Source: Bacillota bacterium
Lineage (GTDB): Bacteria; Bacillota; Clostridia; Lachnospirales; Lachnospiraceae
Assembly: GCA_023411555.1 (NCBI GenBank)
Contig: JAEYOQ010000011.1
Coordinates: forward strand, 62,001-126,000
DNA length: 64,000 nucleotides
Reading direction: 5' to 3'
The translations under genes and the position numbers were made by a program. Numbering within the stretch: the stretch's first letter is position 1; every line of letters starts with the position of its first letter. The notes below the pieces were generated by a model that did no database searches, was not told where the DNA came from, and saw only the letters and a list, made by a program, of their open reading frames with translations. Of the stretch, positions 15,377-22,287 are shown piece after piece.

Positions 15377-16407
15377 CGAACAATAAAAATGATGTTATCC
15401 GGTCAGGAATTGCTCAGAGAAGGACGCGTTTCATTACAGTTACCATCCTTCTTGCCGGGCTGACCATATTGTTATCCGGTCTCATGTTGATTCTCGGAAA
15501 TACCATCTATATGCCAGAAACGGTAATCAGAGTTCTACTTGGTGAGCAAATCAAAGGAGCGACCTTTGCCATAAGCACTCTAAGACTACCAAGAATGCTT
15601 ACGGGTTTATTCGTAGGTCTTGCTTTTGGAATGGCCGGAAATACCTTTCAAACGATGCTTCGCAATCCTCTTGCCAGCCCTGATATCATAGGTGTAACCT
15701 CTGGCTCCAGCGTAGCGGCTGTTTTTTGTATTCTGGTCCTTAATATCAGCGGCAATATGGTTTCTATCGCTTCGTTAATCTCAGGACTTTTTGTAGCGGG
15801 CTTGATCTATCTACTCTCCAGAGGAGGAAGCTTCTCGGGCGGGAGGCTGATATTGATAGGAATAGGAATACAGGCAATGCTGAATGCCGTGATTTCCTTC
15901 TTGCTACTAAGGGCGAACCAATACGATGTACCCGCTGCATTACGATGGCTGAGCGGAAGTCTAAACGGAATGCAGATGAAGGATGTTCCTGGATTATTTA
16001 TTGTAGTTGTGGTCTTTGGTATTGTGATCTATTTGCTTGGTGGGCATCTTAAGATATTAGAGTTAGGGGAGCAAACAGCTATTACACTGGGAATCAATGC
16101 GGATTGGACCAGACTTCTGCTGGTTTTATCCTCTGTGTTTTTAATTGCGTTTGCCACAGCGGTTACCGGACCGATTGCCTTTGTTGCATTTCTTGCCGGT
16201 CCAATCGCTGGAAGGCTAGTGGGAAGAGGCAGCTCGAATGTGCTTCCTTCCGGCTTAGTCGGAGCGAGCTTGGTACTTGGGGCAGATATCATCGGACAAT
16301 TTGCCTTTGATATCCGATTTCCTGTTGGAATTATAACAGGTATTCTGGGAGCACCCTATCTTTTGTATTTACTGATACGTATCAATCGAACCGGAGGTGC
16401 AGCATGA
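15373..16407 (+). CDS. Iron-siderophore ABC transporter permease (FecCD family), subunit 2
   Basis: A 344-residue FecCD permease homologous to the previous gene. Visible family segments are RLPRMLTGLFVGLAFGMAG, MLRNPLASPDIIGVTSGSS, ITLGINADWTRLLLV and PIAFVAFLAGPIAGRLVGRG, with FDIRFPVGIITGILGAPYLLY at the C-terminus. The first 25 residues are polar and precede the first helix. Four-base overlaps on both sides show tight translational coupling. Role as for subunit 1. Confidence 0.93.
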   Translation: MTNNKNDVIRSGIAQRRTRFITVTILLAGLTILLSGLMLILGNTIYMPETVIRVLLGEQIKGATFAISTLRLPRMLTGLFVGLAFGMAGNTFQTMLRNPLASPDIIGVTSGSSVAAVFCILVLNISGNMVSIASLISGLFVAGLIYLLSRGGSFSGGRLILIGIGIQAMLNAVISFLLLRANQYDVPAALRWLSGSLNGMQMKDVPGLFIVVVVFGIVIYLLGGHLKILELGEQTAITLGINADWTRLLLVLSSVFLIAFATAVTGPIAFVAFLAGPIAGRLVGRGSSNVLPSGLVGASLVLGADIIGQFAFDIRFPVGIITGILGAPYLLYLLIRINRTGGAA

Positions 16408-17216
16408 GAAATTCAAATATATTATCAGCGAAGGGTATTATAGCCGGATATGATAAAAAAACAATTCTTCATGGAATAGATGCGGTTATTCCGAGTAATA
16501 AAATCAGCGTAATAATAGGTGCGAATGCCTGTGGCAAATCAACCTTATTAAAGACCTTTGCCAGGCTGATCAAACCATCCTCAGGCAGTATCGAGCTGGA
16601 TGGAAAGCGGATTGAGCAGCTGCCTTCAAAGCAATTGGCAAGAGTATTAGGCTTACTTCCCCAATCACCGGTAGTTCCCGAAGGCATTATCGTATCAGAC
16701 TTGGTTGCCAGAGGGAGGTTTCCCTATCAGACTTTTTTGAAGGGGATGGGAAAAAAGGATTATGAAGCAGTTGAGGAAGCACTGGAAATCATGGGAATTA
16801 CGGACCTAGCCAATCGAAGTGTCGATGAATTGTCAGGAGGACAGCGCCAGAGGGTATGGATTGCCATGGCTCTTGCGCAGCAGACGGATATTCTGCTTCT
16901 GGATGAGCCTACAACATTTCTAGATATCGCCTATCAGATTGAGATATTAGATTTATTGACGGACCTGAACCGCAAGCGTGGTACTACCATCGTTATGGTG
17001 CTTCATGATATCAATCTTTCCGCTCGCTATGCCGATTATATATTTGCTGTTCATAAGGGCGAACTTGTTGCCCAGGGCCCTCCATCCGAGGTTATAACAG
17101 AGGGCTTGATGAAGCAGGTATTTGGACTTGATTGTTCGGTAATTAAGGATCCGGTATCTGATTCACCTTTCATTGTACCTATGGGAAGGCACTATGTAAA
17201 ACATAATATTGGATAG
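16404..17216 (+). CDS. Iron-siderophore ABC transporter ATP-binding protein (FecE/FepC-like)
   Basis: A 270-residue ATPase. Walker A is GANACGKSTLLK, the Q-loop is LGLLPQSPVVPEG, the signature is LSGGQRQRVWIAMALAQ, Walker B is ILLLDEPTTFLD, and the H-loop is MVLHDINLSARYAD. The VARGRFPYQTF and CSVIKDPVSDSPFIVP segments are typical of siderophore-type ATPases. It is last in the operon and is followed by a clear terminator at 17231. It supplies energy for the two FecCD permeases. Confidence 0.94.
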   Translation: MRNSNILSAKGIIAGYDKKTILHGIDAVIPSNKISVIIGANACGKSTLLKTFARLIKPSSGSIELDGKRIEQLPSKQLARVLGLLPQSPVVPEGIIVSDLVARGRFPYQTFLKGMGKKDYEAVEEALEIMGITDLANRSVDELSGGQRQRVWIAMALAQQTDILLLDEPTTFLDIAYQIEILDLLTDLNRKRGTTIVMVLHDINLSARYADYIFAVHKGELVAQGPPSEVITEGLMKQVFGLDCSVIKDPVSDSPFIVPMGRHYVKHNIG

Positions 17217-17230
17217 AATGAGTTGGTCGT

Positions 17231-17268
17231 GCCTACTGTGATACTTCGGTTTTACAGTAGGCTTTTTA
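17231..17268 (+). terminator. Intrinsic terminator of the siderophore operon
   Basis: Perfect 9-bp stem GCCTACTGT/ACAGTAGGC with a 14-base loop, then TTTTTATT. Confidence 0.9.
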
Positions 17269-17311
17269 TTGCTAAGCGTACTTGTCATTTAATAATTGTT
17301 TTTATGATCGG

Positions 17312-17339
17312 TTGCTAGGCTTCCATTTTCTGCTATAAT
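17312..17339 (+). promoter_or_regulatory. Possible promoter of the metallophosphoesterase gene
   Basis: TTGCTA at 17312 and TATAAT at 17334 with a 16-base spacer, downstream of the siderophore operon terminator. Confidence 0.45.
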
Positions 17340-17429
17340 AAAGGAGAGAAGCTATGGCTACATCCGAATTAACGAGATGGGAGAAAGCGGATACAGCTGA
17401 GGCTAATTATAATATCAGGAGGGAGCAAA

Positions 17430-18593
17430 ATGAAGGTAACAAAGAAATGCATAGGAATTATTGTTATTCTGTTCTTGACATTACTAATTATAGCAGCTGT
17501 GGTACTTCATCTATATGCCAGACATAAATACGGAGCGGTTCTAGCCGTTGATTTTAATAGGATACTAACGAGTGAGGATTATGATGTAAAAATAGTGAAA
17601 GAGGAGGGAGAAGTGACTTATCTTGCGAAAGAAGGGAAGAATGATTTTAAGCTTCTAGCCTTTACTGACATGCATTTTGACGGATTGGGTAAAGAGGGAA
17701 TGGATAAGACCATGGAGGAATTCCTGAAAGCAATGGATAAGGAACGACCGGACCTGGTTGTGTTTACAGGTGATATCGTTACGGCAATATTTAATAAGGA
17801 ACGGGCTGAAACCCTTGCATCTATTATGGAAGACTATGGTATCTATTGGTGCGCTATACTGGGGAATCATGAGGGGGAGCATCCTTTGGCATACTCAAGG
17901 GAGAACCTGATTAAGCTATGGGCAAACGATAAAAAATATCCTCATTGCCTGGTGGAAGTAGGTCCTAAGGAGATATCCGGTTATGGCAATTATGTAGTAC
18001 ACCTTATGGCATCGGATGGGAGCATCCATCAAAGCCTTATATTTATGGACAGCGGCGATTATGTGACGGAAGAAGAGGTTGAGACACTGAAGGTAAGCGA
18101 AGGATCCTATGCTTTTATTAGAGCAGATCAGATCGAATGGTATAAGCAGCAAATCAAAGCCTTGCCGGAGAATACCAAGTCAAGTTTATTTATTCATATC
18201 CCGCTTTGTGAATATGCGTTGGGTTGGGATGCTATTTATAATGAGGCTGACGGTACGATCCAGGATACCGATGAGTGTAAATACATAAGCGGTCTGCAGA
18301 GGGAACCGGTATGCTGCGCTGAGTATAACAGTGGATTATTTGAGGTGATAAAAGAACTAGGAAGTACACAGGACGTATTTTGTGGTCATGATCATGTTAA
18401 TGACTATTCTATTCAATATCAAGGGATTGGGCTGCATTATCTTCAGGCAAGCGGTTATTCTATCTATGGATGGAACGAGGTTACCGGAACGAAGACCGAG
18501 GTTTTAGAGGAGCAAAGCTTACAGGGATATACTATCCTTGAGATGAGTTCAGATGGTGAGAATAGGATTACAAGAATTCGTTATAAGCAGTAA
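17430..18593 (+). CDS. Membrane-anchored metallophosphoesterase
   Basis: A 387-residue calcineurin-like phosphoesterase. One N-terminal helix (CIGIIVILFLTLLIIAAVVL) anchors it in the membrane, with the catalytic part outside. Metal-binding motifs appear in order: LLAFTDMHFDG (D-x-H), VVFTGDIV (GD), ILGNHEGEH (GNHE), SLFIHIPLCEY (H) and DVFCGHDHVNDYS (GHxH). The family cleaves phosphomono- or diesters with two metal ions. It stands alone between a terminator and a DUF1801 gene and its substrate is unknown. The start has GGAGG. Confidence 0.88.
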   Translation: MKVTKKCIGIIVILFLTLLIIAAVVLHLYARHKYGAVLAVDFNRILTSEDYDVKIVKEEGEVTYLAKEGKNDFKLLAFTDMHFDGLGKEGMDKTMEEFLKAMDKERPDLVVFTGDIVTAIFNKERAETLASIMEDYGIYWCAILGNHEGEHPLAYSRENLIKLWANDKKYPHCLVEVGPKEISGYGNYVVHLMASDGSIHQSLIFMDSGDYVTEEEVETLKVSEGSYAFIRADQIEWYKQQIKALPENTKSSLFIHIPLCEYALGWDAIYNEADGTIQDTDECKYISGLQREPVCCAEYNSGLFEVIKELGSTQDVFCGHDHVNDYSIQYQGIGLHYLQASGYSIYGWNEVTGTKTEVLEEQSLQGYTILEMSSDGENRITRIRYKQ

Positions 18594-18676
18594 TCATATA
18601 ATCAGATTTCAGTTACAGTGGCACATATAGAGGTCAGCTTTCCCAGTATATCAAGTAGACAGGATTGGAGAGAAAA

Positions 18677-19144
18677 ATGAAGGATGATATAGGAACAGTT
18701 GAGGATTATATTGAAACCCTTCCTCAAGATAGGAGGGAAGTTATCACAAAGCTCAGGAGGATCATACAGGAGAACTTACCTGAGGGTTTTGAAGAGTGCT
18801 TCAGCTATGGTATGATAGGATATGTGGTCCCCTTATCACGATATCCCAAAGGCTATCATGCTAAGAAAGGAGAACCACTCCCGTTTTTGTCCTTAGCCTC
18901 TCAGAAGAACTATATTGCCTTATATCATATGGGGATATATGCTAAGGATGAATTAGAAGAGTGGTTTCGAACAGAATACGCAAGAAGAACATCCTCAAAG
19001 CTGGATATGGGAAAGAGCTGTATCCGCTTTAAGAGCATTCAAAAAATTCCCTATGATCTGATCGCTGAGCTATGTAGTAAGATTACCGTGAAAGAGTATA
19101 TTGAAGCTTATGAAGGAGCCATACAGAACAGAGGTTACAGTTAA
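18677..19144 (+). CDS. DUF1801 (YdhG-like) protein
   Basis: A 155-residue protein of the DUF1801/YdhG-like fold. Typical pieces are VEDYIETLPQDRREVITKLRRIIQENLP at the start (shown in part), ECFSYGMIGYVVP, and FLSLASQKNYIALYHMGIY, with GKSCIRFKSIQKIPYDLI near the end. The fold is related to YdhG and to frataxin-like proteins, and its biochemical role is not established. A TTG at 18665 is also open, but TTGGAGAG before the ATG at 18677 decides the start. It stands between the phosphoesterase and rsuA, with about 100 bp on each side. Confidence 0.78.
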   Translation: MKDDIGTVEDYIETLPQDRREVITKLRRIIQENLPEGFEECFSYGMIGYVVPLSRYPKGYHAKKGEPLPFLSLASQKNYIALYHMGIYAKDELEEWFRTEYARRTSSKLDMGKSCIRFKSIQKIPYDLIAELCSKITVKEYIEAYEGAIQNRGYS

Positions 19145-19242
19145 CACCCCAGTTAAGGCATTATTATATTGCTTTATTGTCATACTCTGTGTTAAATTAG
19201 TGTAGCACATAAAGTAGATTGATAAGAAGCAGAGGATGAATA

Positions 19243-20019
19243 ATGAGATTAGACCGTTTCCTTGCTGAAGCAAACGTTGGAACAAAGAAGAGTGTACGCA
19301 TCTATGTGAAGGAAGGCAAGGTTACTGTCAATCATCAGATAGTAGATAATCCTGCGCTGGAAATAGATGAAAAAACGGATATTATAAGGTATAATGATAA
19401 AGAAGTGGTTCATACCGGAAGGTTCTATTATATGTTTCATAAACCGGAGGGGTGTATCACTGCCACAAAGGATCTAACGAGTAAGACTGTACTTGATTAT
19501 TTTGATACAGAGCATAGTAAGGGGCTTTTTCCAGTCGGACGACTGGATAAAGATACCGAAGGACTTCTCCTTCTGACAAATGATGGGGAGTTCAGTCACA
19601 AACTGATGTTTCCTGATAAGAAGATCGAGAAAACCTATTTCTTTTGGGCCTTTGGCAGTCTGAATGATACAGCCAGGGCCCAGCTGATATCGGGGGTCAT
19701 AATAGGTGAAGGAGAACCGTTGGCAAAAGCAATTAAAATTGATGTGGAAGCGGAAGGCTATTATCATGAGCTTAAGGAACGAATGGAGCTGATTAATCTT
19801 AAGGAGATCAGGATAGATTCTACAAGTCAGAGGGTGGTTTGTGGCTATCTTACAATTACAGAAGGCCGTAAGCATCAAGTGAAACGGATGCTGAAGGCCG
19901 TAGGCTGCTATGTGGCTTATTTGAAGCGTGTCTCCATCGGAGGATTAGTGTTGGACGAGACGCTTCCAAAAGGCAAATACCGGGAACTGACAGGGGATGA
20001 ATTTAGAAGCTTGGGTTGA
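19243..20019 (+). CDS. rsuA: 16S rRNA pseudouridine synthase, RsuA family
   Basis: A 258-residue enzyme that turns a uridine in 16S rRNA into pseudouridine (U516 in E. coli). An N-terminal S4 RNA-binding domain (RLDRFLAEANVGTKKSVRIY) is followed by the synthase domain with the catalytic Asp in FPVGRLDKDTEGLLLLTNDG and the C-terminal motif ITEGRKHQVKRMLKAVG. The length is a little above E. coli RsuA. The next gene, a radical SAM protein, begins about 26 bp after its stop. Closely related RluB/RluF-type enzymes are the main alternative. Confidence 0.9.
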   Translation: MRLDRFLAEANVGTKKSVRIYVKEGKVTVNHQIVDNPALEIDEKTDIIRYNDKEVVHTGRFYYMFHKPEGCITATKDLTSKTVLDYFDTEHSKGLFPVGRLDKDTEGLLLLTNDGEFSHKLMFPDKKIEKTYFFWAFGSLNDTARAQLISGVIIGEGEPLAKAIKIDVEAEGYYHELKERMELINLKEIRIDSTSQRVVCGYLTITEGRKHQVKRMLKAVGCYVAYLKRVSIGGLVLDETLPKGKYRELTGDEFRSLG

Positions 20020-20045
20020 ATACAGGGAGTACAGGAGACGAGGGT

Positions 20046-20936
20046 GTGAAAAAGTTTAAGAAGTTTTATATTGAGATAACCAATGTGTGTAACTTGAACT
20101 GTGATTTCTGTCCACAGACGAAACGTTCGCCGGAATTTATGAGTATTAGTACCTTTAGTCACATTCTTGACCAGGTTAAAGCTTATACCGACTATATCTA
20201 TTTTCATGTGAAGGGGGAACCGCTTCTTCATCCGAATATTGATAAATTACTTGATATCAGCTATCGTAAGGGCTTTCAGGTGAATATCACCACCAATGGA
20301 ACACAAATTCAAAGGGTAAAGGAAAAGCTCCTGCATCAGCCGGCGCTCAGACAGATTAACTTCTCTCTGCATAGCTTTGATGGTAATGAGAAGGTTACTA
20401 ATAAGATGGAATATATCAATGATATTCTGAGCTTTATCAAAGAAGCTATGAAAGAGTCAGAGCTGATTATTGCGCTCAGGCTCTGGAACCTGGAAGAGAA
20501 TAATATAGCTAATCAGGAGAAGAAGCGAAACAATGAGCTACTGGCCGCCATTGAAAGGGAGTTCGATTTGCCCTTTCGGATTCTGGAGAAGGTCACACCG
20601 GGTAGCGGTGTAAAAATAGCTGATCGCATATTTTTGAATCAGGACTATCAGTTCAGCTGGCCGGATTTAAAGGAGAAGGAGGACGATGGCGTCGGCTTCT
20701 GCTACGGACTTCGTAATCAGGCAGCGATTCTGGTGGATGGAACCGTAGTGCCCTGCTGTTTGGATGGGGAGGGAGTGATAGCCCTGGGAAATATACTGAA
20801 AACCTCATTTTCTGAGATTATCGAGGGAGAACGGGCTTCTAATATAATAGATGGCTTTTCCAGACGAAAAGCAGTAGAGGAGCTGTGTAGAAAGTGTGGT
20901 TACAGAAAAAGATTTGCTTCTACTGCTCTTAAGTAG
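20046..20936 (+). CDS. Radical SAM protein with C-terminal cysteine cluster (SPASM-like)
   Basis: A 296-residue protein. The N-terminal CNLNCDFC (CxxxCxxC) binds the SAM-cleaving 4Fe-4S cluster, with VKGEPLLHPNIDKLL as the GEP-like motif and NITTNGTQI next. The C-terminal part has GTVVPCCLDGEGVIALGN and CRKCGYRK, typical of an auxiliary cluster in SPASM/twitch-type enzymes. This subgroup often has DUF-level annotation and acts on RNA, peptides or small molecules; the substrate is unknown. The GTG start at 20046 has AGGAG seven bases upstream; a TTG at 20016 is less likely. It sits right after rsuA. Confidence 0.82.
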   Translation: MKKFKKFYIEITNVCNLNCDFCPQTKRSPEFMSISTFSHILDQVKAYTDYIYFHVKGEPLLHPNIDKLLDISYRKGFQVNITTNGTQIQRVKEKLLHQPALRQINFSLHSFDGNEKVTNKMEYINDILSFIKEAMKESELIIALRLWNLEENNIANQEKKRNNELLAAIEREFDLPFRILEKVTPGSGVKIADRIFLNQDYQFSWPDLKEKEDDGVGFCYGLRNQAAILVDGTVVPCCLDGEGVIALGNILKTSFSEIIEGERASNIIDGFSRRKAVEELCRKCGYRKRFASTALK

Positions 20937-20966
20937 GTACCAAAAATAAAGATAAGAAGGTTGCTT

Positions 20967-21494
20967 ATGAATAATAACGATATTTTAATAAGATTACGAT
21001 ATGCCTTAGATATCAAGGATACCGATATGCTGGAAATCTTCAAGCTTGGTGGCATAACCGTTGAAAGAGAAGAACTTCAGAGAATATTATTAAAACCCAA
21101 GAATGTCAATCATATTGATACGGATGATGAAGAGTTTATCGCTGCTGATGATATGAGAAAATGTAATAACTATATGCTGGAGTGCTTTTTAAATGGCTTT
21201 ATAACCTTTAAGAGAGGGAAGCGGGAAGTAAAGCCTGGAGAACCGGAAAAAGAGGCTTTTATCATAAAGGATAATAGGGCGGTTAATAATGTTCTGCTGA
21301 AAAAATTAAAAATAGCCCTATCACTCACAAGTGAGGACATGCTTTCGATTTTTAAAGCAGCAGGAGTAATTCTGTCCAACGGTGAGTTGAGCGCAGTTTT
21401 ACGAAAAGAGGGTCAGCGTAACTATAAGGAGTGTGGAGATCGGTATGCCAAAAATTTCTTGAAGGGGTTGGCAATCCGATATCGTGAGAAGTAG
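20967..21494 (+). CDS. DUF1456 (YehS) family protein
   Basis: A 175-residue protein of two similar halves, each with the YehS pattern: NNDILIRLRYALDIKDTDML then IFKLGGITV in the first, and NVLLKKLKIALSLTSEDMLS then IFKAAGVILSNGELSAVLR in the second. The repeat suggests an all-helical, DNA- or RNA-binding-like fold, but the function is not known. An earlier TTG at 20961 is open; the ATG at 20967 behind AAGAAGG is preferred. It lies 30 bp after the radical SAM gene. Confidence 0.85.
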   Translation: MNNNDILIRLRYALDIKDTDMLEIFKLGGITVEREELQRILLKPKNVNHIDTDDEEFIAADDMRKCNNYMLECFLNGFITFKRGKREVKPGEPEKEAFIIKDNRAVNNVLLKKLKIALSLTSEDMLSIFKAAGVILSNGELSAVLRKEGQRNYKECGDRYAKNFLKGLAIRYREK

Positions 21495-21624
21495 ATCATT
21501 CTCTGATTATAATATCAAAGAGTGCGCCGATATTACACATAAACATTTTCAAAATAGGTTCTTACAAATACAAGGAGCTAGAAGTTCCTGAGAAGAATGA
21601 GAAAAATATAGGTAGGTGAATGAG

Positions 21625-22176
21625 ATGGAGCTGAATCAATATATCGCTTTTATAGAAGAAGCAGAGAAGCTGAAATCAGTGGTTCGGACGGCCTGGACAA
21701 GCAGCGGAAGAAGGGAGAGTACAGCAGAGCATTCCTGGAGACTGGCACTTCTGGCCGGCGTTATGACGGAGTATTATCCGGAGCTTGATTTGGCAAAAGT
21801 CATTATGATGTGCCTAATCCATGATATCGGGGAGATTTATGAAGGGGATATATCTGCTGCCCTAAATCCTGATAAGGATGACAAGTATGATATGGAATAT
21901 AAAGCAGCACATTCTGTGTTTTCGTTGCTTCCGGAGCGGCAGGCAAAGCAGATGCTGGATCTTTGGCAGGAGTACAATGGCAATACAACACCGGAGGCAA
22001 AGCTGGTTAAGGCATTGGATAAGGCGGAAACAATCATACAACATAATCAGGGGGACAATCCGGCTGACTTTGATTATCAGTTTAATCTGGAATACGGCAA
22101 GGAATATTTTAAAGATAACAAAATGCTGGAGCTTCTACGGGTTTTAATTGATGAGAAAACAAGTCAAAAAGGATAG
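21625..22176 (+). CDS. HD domain hydrolase (YfbR-like nucleotidase type)
   Basis: A 183-residue HD-fold metal hydrolase. The metal-binding residues are visible in RRESTAEHSWRLALLAG (H), CLIHDIGEIYEGD (HD) and LVKALDKAETIIQHN (D). Members of this group cleave phosphate from deoxynucleoside 5'-monophosphates or similar nucleotides in the cytosol. AGGTGA ahead of the ATG at 21625 fixes the start over the GTG nine bases earlier. It is followed by the translational GTPase gene after about 110 bp. Exact substrate not determined. Confidence 0.85.
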   Translation: MELNQYIAFIEEAEKLKSVVRTAWTSSGRRESTAEHSWRLALLAGVMTEYYPELDLAKVIMMCLIHDIGEIYEGDISAALNPDKDDKYDMEYKAAHSVFSLLPERQAKQMLDLWQEYNGNTTPEAKLVKALDKAETIIQHNQGDNPADFDYQFNLEYGKEYFKDNKMLELLRVLIDEKTSQKG

Positions 22177-22287
22177 ATAGCGGCAAAGTATAAATAATAA
22201 AGATAGTAAGCATACAATGGCGTGAGAGCAGGGACTTTTACGTCTTTTCTTTCAATTAGATGAACATAATGACACAGGAGATAAGGA

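Noticed and set aside
17354..17430. Short open frame with an AAGGAG site between the promoter and the metallophosphoesterase gene
   Set aside because: It runs into the next gene in another frame, has no recognisable sequence, and its ribosome site is only about 10 bases after the likely transcription start. It could be a leader frame but nothing else supports it.
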